Assembly (NCBI GenBank): GCA_039881045.1
Contig: JAYWVB010000062.1
Span: 102,545 to 166,544 of the forward strand
Direction of reading: 5' to 3'
Source: Chaetomium olivaceum
Lineage: Eukaryota; Ascomycota; Sordariomycetes; Sordariales; Chaetomiaceae
DNA: 64,000 bases
Shown: piece after piece, positions 11,562 through 23,980 of the stretch
Position numbering within the stretch: position 1 is the stretch's first letter
Layout: every line of letters begins with the position of its first letter
Program-made: the position numbers and the translations under genes
The notes under the pieces: generated by a model
What the model was told of the DNA's origin: nothing
Database searches by the model: none
The model's input: only the letters and a program-made list of their open reading frames with translations

Positions 11562-13170
11562 GCTGCTCCTGGGTCGAGATCTAGCCCGTAGAAAGCCAAC
11601 CAAACCCAGTCAAATGGCTACCGAATTCAAGCCAGTTCCACATGTAGGGTTCAGTCGAAGTCCGAAAACACTCGCCACAACCATGGGCCCATGGCGCCGG
11701 GTCTCCCAGCTATTTGAGCTCCATCCTCCATGGGTTGTTTGCCACATGGCACATGGTCACGCCCAAACCCAAGGTGAACCAAGTGGGAACACGATCTGAA
11801 GCTAAACCTTAGCAAGCAAAGTTCTCTGCCACGGTACCAAATCTTCAAGTGAAGATGCGGGGAATGAGAGAGGTCCAAGCGAGACACCATGAGGGACAAA
11901 AGCTGAGGGGGGAGGCGATCAAGCTTTAGCGGGGGCAAGTTCCTGGACATTCCTGGAAAGAATGGCCTGCCACGGCTGTGGAGTTGACATTGAAGGCTGG
12001 TGTTTGGGGAGGCTCCGGCACACGACACCCATAAATTGACGATTAACTCCCACTAACCTGGTTAGAGTGGTGATCCAAGCGCGCCCGAAACACCACACTA
12101 CTGTCCCTCGGCCTCAGTAACACCCCCAGAACGGTATCCCTTTCGTCCCGCTCACACCTTCAGGGGCGTGCGGTCAGACCATTAGTGGCGGACTAGTCTG
12201 CGCTATTGCCGTTTTTGGCCCATCTTGCATGCGGTTCAGGGGCCACGCCCGTTCCACAAACTCGCCCTTGAATGGCGCTGGAGACGAAGTTCGTGACCTG
12301 ACTGTCGTTTGACACTGGATGTGGCGCAGCCCTATCGCCTCAGTTGGGAAAGCTCTTCAGAAAAGGGCTGTCGAGAATCACGACCCAAGCCTCTTATTGA
12401 GTCCTCCGGTATGAGAATGGAGACTTCAAGTTTACACAAGCAATATCCACTTTCCCACGGTTTCCGTCTGTGCGCGCAGCCGGCCCTGTCACTTTCACAC
12501 ACCATCATCCGGCGTGCAACCCCACCACACTGAGCGAAAGGCAAGCTCCAACCCGAGTTTCTTTGCCCTGCGATATAACTTACAACTTCGTAGTCGCCAC
12601 GAGACCACAGCATGGTTACAGCACAGTCAGTCATAAGTCCGAAGTATGGATTTCATGTTCTAGCATTGGATCTTCTGCCATACCCCTGAACCCCTGAACC
12701 CCTTGCCGCCAAGAGGTAGCATTCTAGAAGACGGGTCGAGGCAGGTCGAGAGTTGCGTCGCAAAGCTCTCCAATGGCACGCCTGAGAACGCCAAACGCAG
12801 TCTGAACAGATTAGGGTTAGTTAATATCTTGGGTCGAGTCCACAGACTATCGACCCCCCGCAGGGAGCCATCCCATTCTGGCCCATCGGTTCTGCCGTAA
12901 GAATCCGGCCACCGGGCTCCATTAACTACACAAGCAGCCACGCGGCTATACTGCAGTCATTAATGGAGGTACCACGTTGTCAGCATCGACGGTTCGCTAC
13001 CATTAGCGTGGTGGGTTCATACCACGCAGCAATTCCCGTCGGCGTTCATGGGCTTCTGCTCGAGGTTTTAACTAAACCAGGTGGCTGCTCCTTGGTGGCT
13101 GGGAAAACTCCAGACAGTTCTCTGCCAAACAGGTCTCAAATTCTCAACTCTGGCGTGTCGCCCCCGCGCA
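11562..13170. other. Intergenic, divergent promoter region
   Basis: Lies between the divergently transcribed PTH11-like and carboxylesterase genes. No coding frame of more than about 130 codons with recognisable content is present. Confidence 0.5.
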
Positions 13171-15262
13171 ATGGCCCCCTGAAGTGGATTGCCAACCTGG
13201 TGCTTGCCGGATCGCTGGTCTCATGTGCTCCACAAGTGACTGATGCAACAATTGCTGCAGCCACGCTAGACGAGAGATCGACCGACATTGCTAGTCTGTT
13301 CGTCTCGGATCTGATCGCCAACGCCACCGCGGCCGAGGAGCAGCAGCAGACACAGGAGAAACGCTTCCTCACCTGTTCTCAGAGCGACTCATTGGTCGTC
13401 AACTTGGGCTATGCCAAGTACCGGGGCTATCACAACGCGTCAACAGGTTTGAACCACTGGAAAGGGTCCGAGCACCTCGTCTGTTCCTTTGCGTAGGTGA
13501 TCTGATCAGCGCTGCTAACACAAAGGTTCCCTCTTCCAGAGTTCGCTACGCTGCCCCTCCTGTGGGCAACCTGAGATGGCAGCCCCCGCAGCCCCTGCCG
13601 CTCAAGCTGAATGCGCCCATCACAGACGCGAACAGCTTCGGGCCCATCTGCCCGCAGTCGATGCCCGCGGTCCCCGGTGCTGCCTTCATTCCTGGGAATG
13701 AGGATTGTCTGTATGTCAACGTGTATGCGCCACCCAATGCCGCAAAGCTTCCCGTCTTGGTCTACATCCACGAGGGTGGATATGGCTTTGGTGATGGCAC
13801 CCACGACATGACCGAGATCATCAACGCCAATGACAAGGGATTCGTTGCTGTGACCTTGCAGTACCGGGTGAGTGATCTCCCGCTGCCAAGCACAAACTGC
13901 AGGTGCTAACCTTCCCATTCACAGCTCGGCGCCTTTGGCTGGCTGTCGTCTAGCGAGGTCAAGAGCCGGGGTGTCGTCAATGCCGGCATCCTCGACCAGG
14001 CACTTGTTCTGGCCTGGGTGAAGTTGTACATCTGCCAGTTCGGCGGCGACCCGTCGCGTGTCACCATCTCGGGTGAGTCGGCAGGCGGCGGCTCCGTCAT
14101 GTACCACGGCATGGCTGTCAAGGGGAATCTCGGCAACCTCCTGTACAAGCAGGGCATTGCCGCCTCGCCGTATCTGCCGTTCCAGTACAAGTACGACGAC
14201 CCCCAGCCGACGAGCAAGTATTATGCTTTCTCGCAGGCGGCCGGGTGCCCCAGCACGGGCAATGTCTTCGACTGCCTCGTCGGTAAGGACACCAACACCC
14301 TGCAGCAGGCCAGCTTCACCGTCACGCAGGCGTCAACCTACGGTTACTGGTGAGTTTGACTTTTCTCCCAGTCCATCTAATGCACCCCATACTAACAAGT
14401 CTCTTAGGGGCTTCTGGCCTGTCACGGACAACAGCTACATTATGAACCGCCCGACCCAGCAGCTTGCCACTAAGAAGATGAACGGACAGAGCCTGCTCGT
14501 CGGCCACAACGCCAATGAGGGTGGCCTCTTTGTGCCCCCCACCATCACTACCGAGACCGACCTCACGGGTTGGCTGCAAAGCGCGCAGTTCCCCAATCTC
14601 ACCCGGCTCAGATCAACACCATTCTGGCTGTCAACCCCAACAGCGAGCTCACCAACCCCACAGGAGGTCCGCACTTTGAAACAAACGGTGTCAGCGGCCT
14701 CACAGCCGTCCAGGTCTCGCAGGACGCCAACGGGCAGCAGCAGCGCGGCAACAACATCTACGCCGAAGCCACCTTCGCCTGCCCAGCCTACTGGCTCGCA
14801 TCCGCCTACGCCGCCCCAGGGTCAGCCTCATACCTCTACCAGTACAGCGTGCCGTACGCCTTCCACGGCTCTGACGTAGCCGGCTACTTCGGCCCGCAAA
14901 CACCCAATCAGTCCAACGACTTCGCCAAGGCGTTCCGTCATATCTGGGGCAACTTCGTTCTGACGGGCAACCCGTCCCTCAGCGCGCAGGTTGCCAACGG
15001 CGCCAGTGCCGCCGACCCCGACGCCCCGCACCCGGCGACCAACTGGCCCGCGTACAGTGACAACGCGCCGCAGCTGATGAACCTCAACACCACCGGGGGC
15101 ACCGCCTACCAGACGCCGCTGCCGTGGGGCCCGTTGGTGACGCAGTTCGCGGAGCCGGGTCTGAGGAATGCCATCAGCCTGGCCTCGGCGGCGCAGTGGG
15201 AGGGCGGCCGCAAGGCGAGATGCGATGTGTACGAGAGTTTGGGCGCTAGCATTCCGTTGTAA
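13171..15262 (+). CDS. Secreted type-B carboxylesterase (alpha/beta hydrolase)
   Basis: Serine hydrolase of the carboxylesterase/lipase type-B family, probably extracellular. The ATG at 13171 opens a secretion signal only if one base is added to the C run 13175-13179 (MAPLKWIANLVLAGSLVSCA). Exons: 13171 to 13492 or 13465, 13540-13867, 13925-14349 and 14408-15262. The exon-1 end is uncertain. The good donor GTAGGT at 13493 adds nine odd residues; a poor GTCCGA donor at 13466 gives the family-like TGLNHWKG-VRYAAPPVGNLRW. Oxyanion-hole segment YIHEGGYGFG, nucleophile elbow GESAGGGS and histidine segment YAFHGSDVAGYF are intact. A second apparent missing base lies at 14600-14602 (LTPAQINTIL when repaired). 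The length of about 560 residues is normal. The substrate cannot be told from sequence. Confidence 0.85.
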
Positions 15263-17372
15263 GGTAGCGGGGATCGAGAAAGCATTCCGGGGGTACCTCG
15301 GCGCGAGGGGGTTATATGCTGTCGACCACACCTACTCAGGAACTCGGCTCCGATCTTGTCACCTTCACATCACACTCGAAAGCACAGCACAACCTACCCC
15401 ACCGGTCCGGAGAGTAAAACAAACCAGCCATGGGCGGACGACGAGAAGATGGTTGCGGATCGGTTGGGTGAGTGGAGAAAGCGAGAATGGTGCTGAAGGG
15501 AGCTGATGCGGCTGCGCATGATTACGCTGGGGTTCTGAACACGTTGCAAGGAATGATATATATAACAAAAATGGTCCGACAGGTCGCCCGCCGGAGCCCG
15601 TTCTTATCCGAGGACCTTTGATAGAATAAAGGGGCATCTCCATATGGTGCCGGTGTGCAACCATAATTCAGTGTAGGTTTTCTGGCCTATATATTTGCAC
15701 TAAACTTTGAAGACAACCCTTTGTTTTCAGAAGTGCATGTTAAATATGCTGCAAGTCCCTCGAACCAAACAGACAATGCCACATCTTACTACGGGTAGCC
15801 TTCGTATGGTTGAGCCCTTAACTCCCCGTCTCATCGCAACTACCCCTAAAAGCTAAGACTGCCTACCTAGGCAGGTTAGATACCCGGTTGGTGGGACCGG
15901 CGCTGATGATTTTGGTGAAAACCAAACGTCGCCTCTCGCGTTCGTGTAAGGAGGTAGCGGCTGGCTTGGCTACAACCCCGACAAGGCCAAATGCGAGCGT
16001 ACAATGCCAGCCATCGATGGTAAGCGAGGAAGCGAGGAACTAATCCCAACCGGGCCGGCGACCAACAAAAGCAGGTTTAGGAACTTGCTATGCCTGGTTT
16101 CTTGCTTTGCATAACTGCCACTCGCCACTCTCACTGTTACATCCGTATGGCCGGTGCTCAAGGGAAGGCATTCTCCTGTTGAAGGCCCCATACCCCTCAG
16201 CCTTCGACCGCCGCCTACAAATCTGGTGTATGTGATTGCCCGCTGGACATGTATACCAGATCTCAAGGGCTACAACGGCTGGTGTTTTTGATGGTTTACC
16301 TAACTATTCAAGTTAAATTCCATAATAGTAGAAATGTTGTTCTCTGATGCAATATTGGGTTGGGCGAGTGATTCTCATCGCCTGCAGCTCACACTTCCAT
16401 GTGTACATACATACATAGATAGGTATCTATACAAAGGAACCAGCTTAGGTACCTAGTCACGTTCTCTATTCAACTAGTTTCAAACCAGCGGTCCGACCTT
16501 TCCTCGGACTGATAACCATGGTAGCGTACGGTCTCGCGTCATAGATGTGATGGCCACCTGGCGCAAACGTATGTTAAAAGTGGTAATGTTTCTTGAAACA
16601 ACAGATGCACAAAGTTGCGCCGGGAGCCGTACCCAGAACCCGACGGCCTTGCATATGCATTGCCAGTGACATGTTATCAAAAGGAAGAGCGAAGACGTTG
16701 CTGATGAGCATCGCAACAGGGCCAGACGAAGCCATACCGATAGAATACCAAATTCTTCCACCGCCTCCCTCAATTCTCAGCTCAATGATCTTCGTTTACT
16801 CTCCTTAACGAGCGATCATCACCGTGGGGGAAATGATCCGCAGCGTCTCTCGCCATGCCCCTCCATTTAACCTTTAGGCTGCGTTCAACACGAAAATCAG
16901 TAAAACTTCCGGAATTGGGAATGTATATGACACTGGCGACGAGTGATGGAGAAAAAGCCGCCGAGGGCCGAGGCTGAAGAGTGCAACCCAAGAGTCGCCA
17001 GCTCTCGCGCGCTTAACGGAGCATGAAACAATGCCGATCAACAGCCGTTGTAGGGTAGCATGGGATGAAGAAGCGCTCCAGTCATAGGGCCGGTTTAATA
17101 TCCGGATGTCGCATGTCAGTGGGTTTCCCCGGTTCCCTCTCCGCACTCCCAAGCGTCCGGGTCCGCACACCTCTGCCGGCACTACTCGCGGATTGAGAAC
17201 GTCAGGCGTTGGTGTTGATATTGGTGGAGAAACTTGCCAGGAATAGCTTGTTATGACAACCCGGAAAGCCACCCCGACAGCCCTCTGGGCGAAGCGGCGA
17301 TCCTGCTTCCGGAAGCAATGATTGACAGACCTACAACCGGGCGGAGCCGCTCGGGCCTCAGGGTCCTCAGGG
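15263..17372. other. Intergenic, no supported gene
   Basis: Upstream of the GH62 gene. There is a short CATA/GATA-type simple repeat near 16403-16430. Nothing else is recognised. Confidence 0.5.
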
Positions 17373-17380
17373 GTATATAA
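17373..17380 (+). promoter_or_regulatory. TATA box of the GH62 gene
   Basis: GTATATAAAC lies about 100 nt upstream of the ATG at 17478, a typical spacing for strongly expressed fungal secretome genes. Confidence 0.6.
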
Positions 17381-17477
17381 ACCCGGCAGTAGCTCGATCC
17401 TATCTCGACTTTCCTGTGTTGCTCCACAACCGTCACCGGCTTTTCACCCATTTCCCTCGCCAACGAATACCATCACC

Positions 17478-18502
17478 ATGAGACTTACACGCTCCAGCCT
17501 CGCCCTTCTCGCTTCGGCGGGCACCGTCGCTAGCCAAGGGTGCGACCTTCCTTCCTCTTACAAGTGGACGTCGACCGCCTCGCTCGCAGAGCCCAAGAGC
17601 CCGTGGGTTGCGCTCAAGGACTTCACCGTCGCGCCCTACGAGGGCCAGCACCTCGTCTACGCGACGACCAACGACGGCAGGAACTGGGGCTCGATGAACT
17701 TCGGCCTGTTCAAGAACTGGGAGGACATGGGCGCCGCCAGCCAGAACGGGATGAGCCAGGGCACCGTGGCACCCACCCTCTTCCACTTCGCCCCCAAGGA
17801 CATCTGGGTGCTCGCCTACCAATGGGGTCCGACAGCCTTCTCCTACAAGACGTCGAGCGACCCCACCAACCCGAACGGCTGGTCCGACGTCAAGCCGCTC
17901 TTCGAGGGCACTATCACGGGCTCCAGCACGGGCGCCATCGACCAGACCGTCATCGGCGACGACGAGAACATGTATCTCTTCTTCTGCGGCGACAATGGCA
18001 AGATCTACCGGGCCAGCATGCCGATCGGCAACTTCCCGGGCAGCTTCGGCACGCAATCGACCATCATCATGAGCGACAGCACCAACAACCTCTTCGAAGC
18101 CGTGCAGGTCTACAAGATCGACGGCCAACAGAAGTACCTCATGATCGTCGAGGCGATTGGCAGCCAGGGGCGGTACTTCCGGTCCTTCACGGCGACCAGC
18201 CTGGGCGGCGACTGGACGCCCAACGCGGCGACCGAGAGCAACCCCTTCGCGGGCAAGGCCAACGGCGGGTCCAGCTGGTCCAACGACATCAGCCACGGCG
18301 AGCTGGTACGCGTCAGCGCCGACCAGACGTTCACCGTCGACGCCTGCAACCTGCAGCTGCTCTACCAGGTGAGAAATCAGGTTATTATCGAGGCAAATGA
18401 AACTTTACTGACAACCTTGACCTTAAGGGCCGCGACCCGAGCTCGTCGGGAGAATACAACGCACTTCCATATCGTCCTGGAGTACTGACACTCCAGAGCT
18501 AA
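17478..18502 (+). CDS. Secreted GH62 alpha-L-arabinofuranosidase
   Basis: Releases arabinose side chains from arabinoxylan outside the cell. Exon 1 is 17478-18368, a 59-nt intron follows (GTGAGA...CTGACA...AAG), and exon 2 is 18428-18502, giving 321 residues, typical for GH62. Signal peptide [19 protein letters not shown], then the mature start [14 protein letters not shown]. Family landmarks are [24 protein letters not shown], the aromatic/acidic segments [12 protein letters not shown] and [11 protein letters not shown], and [12 protein letters not shown], whose Glu is a plausible catalytic acid. The last exon supplies the conserved end [22 protein letters not shown]. There is no CBM1 domain. 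The intron-free reading continues past 18368 into a spurious tail, so the spliced form is clearly preferred. The frame is intact. Confidence 0.95.
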
Positions 18503-18509
18503 AGAGGTT

Positions 18510-18945
18510 CTTGTTAGGTGGCGGGGTGTTGTGGACAGGGGGTAGCGTGGGGGGGGTGGTTAGGCGGGAAAGGTTCCGAGGGAGAAAAGCGTTCTTATAA
18601 CAGCTGTGCCCTTCCCTCGATGTCTACTTGCCAAAGCTTCATGTATATACTTGGGGGTTGATTTAAACCCGGTCATACTTCAGCAGAAGCTCCAGTATAT
18701 GAATCAGTATTCCAACATCCCTTTGAATCGTGGTAAGGTCCTTACCTTTATACCCATCCAACCATCTGGCCTTGCTTACACGTCTCTTGGGCCTGGATCA
18801 GGCCCGTCCGAACCGTAGCCGTCTCTTTATTTTCCTTCACTTTGCAGGAAACCGCTGCACATAAAACATGCCCCCAATCTTTGGAGCACGGACAGAATCA
18901 TGTCCGGTACATGTTGCGGTATCCGCCTCACCAGATAAACTTGTA
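18510..18945 (-). pseudogene. Decayed partial copy of the 3' end of the neighbouring F-box-like gene
   Basis: This stretch aligns with 19193-19602, which holds the 3' flank and last codons of the adjacent gene. Shared blocks are TTCATGTATATACTTG (18638 and 19287), CGTCTCTTGGG, GATCAGGCC, CCGTAG, CCCCCAATCTT, GTACATGTTGC and CCAGATAA. Both segments run in the same direction and are about 435 and 410 bp. The copy has many substitutions and no open frame. Confidence 0.75.
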
Positions 18946-19417
18946 GTCACAAAATAAAGCGTCAGTGCTAAAATCTCACACAAAATCGCCGAAAGTCGGC
19001 TTCATGACTCGGAGATAAACACCACTAACAGTCTTTTAAGAAATGCAAAAGAAATACAGGAAAGTGCAGGTTAGGGAGAATATAAACCCCCCCAAAACCG
19101 TGACTCTTTATTTATTGACCCTGATTGTAATTGCATCCGATTTCCGTTAGGTCATGACCATCAGCTAGGGAGCTAAGAAAAGCTCTTGGCTTTGTGGGTA
19201 ACGAGGTGTTTTGGATCGGGGGGAGGGAGTGGGTTAAAAGGGTCTGAGAAGAAAACTACCTAGTCTTGCTTAGAACCTTCGCGGATTTCATGTATATACT
19301 TGACGGGGGATGAACCGGCTCGTTTATTTCGTAGATGCTTAGAATGAATTAGTGCCTATTTCTCCACATTAGAATCGTAACGGGTTCCTTACCTTTGCAC
19401 ACTGCCCAAGCACTCGA

Positions 19418-20941
19418 TTACTCGTCTCTTGGGTCCCGATCAGGCCACCTTTCCGACCAGGCCAACCGTAGTTGTCTCTTCATTTCCCCTCCCCTGGCAG
19501 TAAGCCGCTGCACGCCCCAGAAGACATACCCCCAATCTTGCAGAACGGACGGAATAAGATCCCCGTACATGTTGCTGTATCTGCCTCGCCAGATAATGAC
19601 CCACGCCAGCGGTGGCGCGTTCTCCTCGTCGTTAAAAAATGGCATCTTCTGCTGTGCCTCCTCAATCTGGTCAAGTTCTGAAGGGCGAAGATGGCGCCGA
19701 ATCTCCGAGTTCAACCATACCATAGCCTCTGGAATAGGTTCACCCAAGCACCGGGTCATGTTTTGCTGCATAAGCCGGATTAGGGCTTCGCGATCGGCCA
19801 CTTTGGTGACGGCTTGGAAGAGTCCCAGCCCGTGTGAAATAGTGCCGTCTAAGAGGGCTTGTCGGATATCTGCGGCCGGAAGTAAGCAATAAATCAAAGA
19901 AAAAGGGAGGGATTACCTACACCTTTCGTTGAGGTCAAATGCGCCCTTCGGTGTCATCAGATTCGTGCGCTTCCCAAACCTGGCGTTCGTTTTGTGGACG
20001 TCCCATTTGATATCGTCAAAGATCCGGTCGTATCTGGCTCTGACGAGGTGGTCTATGCAGTGAACCTCCTCAAGTTCCCACGGGCGGAAGATGCTAAAGA
20101 AGGCGCTTGGCTCTCCGGAATCGGAATACCAGCTCATCGTTCTATCGGTGGCAAATAAGTCTTGGTAGATCTGGAAACGATAGAGCGCTCGGAGGAGCCG
20201 GATTCTTTCTATATCACGCAACGAACCGAGTTCGGGTGGACTTTCGACTCCCAGGTTCTGCAGAAAGAGAGTCGCACAGTCCATCACCAGAGGCTGCACA
20301 ACCGCCAGATAAAACGATGCCATGTTGGTTAGATCATCTATGCCGCAACGCTCCAAGACACGATCTTCACGACACGCAGGTTGACTTAGCCTGCGGAGTT
20401 CACCGTAGTCTTCCATGACCGCTGTCATTGCCGATCGGGAGCTACGATGCGGCCCCGCAAAGCGTTGCTCGGCAATGGCGGATGAACCTTGGTGGACATA
20501 AGCATCAACGAGCACGCTTCCGAGCGTTCCCATTAGGCATTGTCCTAGGAGATGCTGGCGGCTAAGAAGGTATTGCTGGTGGAGCACAGGAGAGGCGCGC
20601 ACCACGGCTCTTAGGTCGTTGAGGTCGGCGAGGTGGGACAGAATCTCATTCCGAAGCTCGGCTGGTAAGGTTTCTAGCGTGGGCGTGGTTGGCAAAGCTC
20701 GGGTGGAGGGTCTCTTTGACGTTTTTCCCGGGACGGGGTCATCGACGTTGCCATGTTGTGCTGGCAGCGGTTGTTCTTGGGGTAGCCTTTCCGCCTCGTG
20801 GCTCAAATTCTGGCCCTGGACAGAGCAACTGAGCCCCGCCTCGGCCGCATCAACCGCTGGGATGACTTGGGAATGCTGAGCCGATGGTGACTGACTGCGC
20901 ATTCGTGCGGCAAGGTCGAACTTGGAAAAGAATTGCCGCAT
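19418..20941 (-). CDS. F-box-like domain protein
   Basis: About 490 residues. Exon 1 is 20941-19921 and exon 2 is 19869-19418. The frame requires donor GTAGGT at 19920 and acceptor CAG at 19870, giving NER-YIRQALLDG. The F-box-like core is LETLPAELRNEILSHLADLN, followed by DLRAVVRASPVLHQQYL. F-box proteins recruit substrates to SCF ubiquitin ligases through Skp1; the target here cannot be inferred. The N-terminal 90 residues are low-complexity (Gln/Ser/Pro-rich). The remainder is alpha-helical and resembles the large, poorly characterised F-box families of Sordariomycetes. The reading frame is intact. A decayed copy of its 3' end lies immediately downstream. Confidence 0.72.
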
Positions 20942-22380
20942 GTTGGGTACCTACCAGGTAGAAGAGGCGAAACGGATTTGGGAGCAGGAATACAGTTATG
21001 CTCTGGTCTCCTGCTGGAGGTGGGAAGGGGGAGACTACCTAATCACTAGTGCGTTGCACTTGTGTGAGTTTGTCGCGATGGAAATTAAAACGGGCAAGTG
21101 ACTGGTTTCAGAAAGTCATTTCTCGAGTCGGATGTTGGGAAGCACAAAGAACGGTGTCGATAGAGGGGCTTGGAGCTGTGACTCGGAGGGCTTCTGCCGT
21201 AGGTACAGTATGTATCTAGACATGAAAGAAAGCTAGGGCACCACGGAGGCCACCCGCCTGTTTCAGCCGAGGCACGGTCTGTGTCTTTGGCGTGCGTGGT
21301 ATATAGTACGACAGAGCATACCTTACGGTGCGCGGAAATTCGATGTTTAGTCGTATATCATTGGCCCGTGGGTGATGATGTTCAAAACCAACAGGTGCTC
21401 GGTATACCGCAGACCGTGCCTCTGATATGGCGCAGCAACTTTGCGCCCACGAGTCGGGGCTGAAAAGTCAAAAGTCATTTCGAAAACATTGTTTCCGCCT
21501 CCCTGCTCAATGCTAATCCGATAAAGAATTGGCTCAAATACCCACATCCTCTAGGTGCGATGACTGCCTAGGTACATCTAGTTAATCAACAATTTAACAT
21601 ACTTTGGAACTCCCCAGCCTGTTTGCTTCATCGTTTTGGCAGATGTGTCGAACCTCTGTCAACTGCTCCCCGTGACCAAACAAAGCCAAGTACCCCACCC
21701 GTACCTCTACCTGTTCATCACCTCATGCAACTAATCTTGCTACGCGGCGAAGCTCAGCCGGGACATGTTAGAGCGGCTGCATGCAAACAGGCCTCGTTCG
21801 ACCTCGGTGCGAAACCAGTATTGGCCTTTATCGTGGGTGCTTTGCCTCACCCCTGAGCCAACATGGAATCACACCAAGTTAGCCGCGGCCGTTTCGATCT
21901 AATTACGGAAGTTACTGGCGTCAGGAAGGCTAACCACAGGTCACCTACCTACCGTGGCAGGGTGTGGCCAACGGCCCAGGTCAGTTGTTTTGGACGACGG
22001 TGATGTCGCTGTGGCCGGGCATCTGCTTTAGGTCTCGACCGAGGATGAAACAGTTGGTTTTTAGAGCTTGTGGCCGTCTTCCTCAGGGACTAGTTTGTTC
22101 TTACGTACATATTAATGAGGAGTGTGGTGACGGTAAGGGCGCTGCTAGGAGCGGGTAGCGGTGCTGTGTGACGAACCTCTCCTGGACCTCGTCCTGTTAG
22201 GGTTCAGTCTGATTGAAGGTGTCTTGCAAAGGTACTAGGTTCGGTGCAGCCAAAAGGTGCACAACAAAGACTTGTCTCAACAGTAGGCTCTCGAGCTTGT
22301 AGCGAACTGTAGTTGTGATTGCTAACTGGAGAACTCCCAGAGCTCTCCAGAACGAGTGACTATATACTATCTAATTCCTG
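20942..22380. other. Intergenic, no supported gene
   Basis: Only short frames. Several AT-richer patches around 21500-21620 suggest old non-coding or repeat-derived DNA. Confidence 0.45.
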
Positions 22381-22540
22381 GGTGCTCAGTGTGCTCAGTA
22401 GTTCCCTCCAACTGAGCTCACTGATCTCCTTCGTACGGACCAGGCTCCCTGATTGGTGGCTTCGCTGGAGGTGCTCAGTGTGCTCAGTAGTTTCCTTCAA
22501 CTGAGCTCACTGATCACCTCTGCGGCTCCTCTGATTGGTT
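22381..22540. repeat. Tandem duplication of an inverted-repeat element (89-bp period)
   Basis: GGTGCTCAGTGTGCTCAGTAG starts at 22381 and again at 22470. Each copy is followed by AACTGAGCTCACTGA, nearly the reverse complement of its own beginning, so each can form a hairpin with a 6-nt spacer. Both copies also share CTGATTGGT downstream. Confidence 0.75.
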
Positions 22541-23105
22541 CATCTATCGATTGGTCCGGAGCATCCCGCGCCGCTCCCGGAGACCCCACCTGTTGGCATA
22601 TTCGTGACATGCTGCCAGTACCGGCAGCAATGCCGCCATGCCGGCCTCACGCGAGGCGCCACGGCCCGGTTCAGCATGGTCAACCCCCGCGCCATCGCGG
22701 GCTAGCACAATGTCGGTAAACCTCTGGCTCAAACCGGTTCGGCAAGCTCTGGAGAAGACACTGCGATTGGGTATTTTGGAAAGAATGTTGCCGGAGTCGA
22801 AAGACTGACGCCGTACTACTGGTCTACGAAGCATCAGAAGCACTTTTACTATGCGAACAGAGGGAACACAGAGAGGATCTACTTCGAACTTTAAGCTGTG
22901 CGTGGACGTAATCATGTGGAGAATCACGCCGAGAGAATGATGGAGCTGTTGGGATGGCGTAGGGTGCAAGGAGGGCTGAGAGAAAGGAGATACATGTAAT
23001 AATAGTCTATGTTGGCCACTTCCCTTTAGCTAGTTAGAAGAAACTGTTTTTTTAGCGTCTATACTTCCTCGTGAACTCATCTAAATAAGAAGTAAAGTAA
23101 CAACC
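22541..23105. other. Intergenic, no supported gene
   Basis: A 141-codon minus-strand open frame (22969-22544) has no recognisable domain. Confidence 0.45.
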
Positions 23106-23980
23106 CTACTCCTCCACCTCCTCCCCGGTGCAGCCCACCCCGGGCGCCGCAATATCGTATGCATACACATCAATGGCAAAGTACTGCAGGGTATCGCTAT
23201 CAATGGCAGACTTGGCCGGGTCGCTCTTGGCCAGCTCCACCACGCCCTCGTAGTCCTCGGCAAAGTGCTCGACGACGCCCTCGCTGATGCGCGGCACGTG
23301 CAGGACGCGGTGCAGCAGGTCGGTCGCCCAGAAGGTGTTCAGCGGCGAGCCGACCACGGTGTGGCCCAGCCCGCACACCGAGTCCAGCCAGCGCCGCTTG
23401 GCGAAGGAGGGCGGGCAGATGACGGTTTCCTGGGTGGCGTTGGCGCCGCGCCAGTGACCCGCCCATTCTGTTGGTATTCGGTCAGCTTCTAGCAGCTCCA
23501 GGGGGGCGTCAGGGTCACGAAAAAGTGAAAAGGGGAACGTACCGTCCTGCGTCGCGCAGTTCTCATCCGGGTCGTCGCAGCGGAAGGTCATGTCGCCGCG
23601 GTCAGCGGACGCGACACGGCTGAACCAGCCCAGCGGCGTGGCGGTCGAGACGAGGGTGGTGGCATTGGTGTCGTTGGTAGCGCCAAAGTACTTCTGCACA
23701 AAGGGCGAGTCGCTGCCGAAGCGGAGGATGTGGTCACGCGCGTGGGCGGCCAGCTCGACCGTCTCGTCCAGCGCGCGCTCCAGTTGTCGTCGCAAGGTGC
23801 TGTTACACGAGGAGTGAATGGGGAAGGCGGGTACCGCGCCGGCGGTGAAGTCGTAGACGGTGGGGGTTGAGCTGGCGGAGGCGGTGGAGGTGGGAGTTGC
23901 GGTGTTTTGAGCGGAGGAGGCGGGGAGGGCTGATGAGCCGGCCGCGAGGAGGCATACGGCGGAGAGGATGGGGAACGCAT
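23106..23980 (-). CDS. Secreted HRxxH protein (Asp f 2 / Pra1-like)
   Basis: Secreted fungal family related to the Asp f 2 antigen and the zinc-scavenging protein Pra1. Exon 1 is 23980-23543; a 75-nt intron at 23542-23468 joins TQD-E to WAGHWRGANA; exon 2 is 23467-23106. The ATG at 23980 is one base out of frame with the leader ILSAVCLLAAGSSALP. One extra base in the G run 23970-23973 restores it. Landmarks are LDETVELAAHARDHILRFG, the zinc-type motif HRVLH within ATDLLHRVLHVP, and AIDVYAYDIAAPGVGC. Length is about 265 residues. The Cys/His-rich C-terminal tail of some Pra1 members is absent; the protein ends at GCTGEEVEE. In some fungi the gene is paired divergently with a zinc transporter; none is seen here. 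Confidence 0.85.

Noticed and set aside
17433..18296. 287-codon minus-strand open frame
   Set aside because: Antisense shadow of the GH62 gene.
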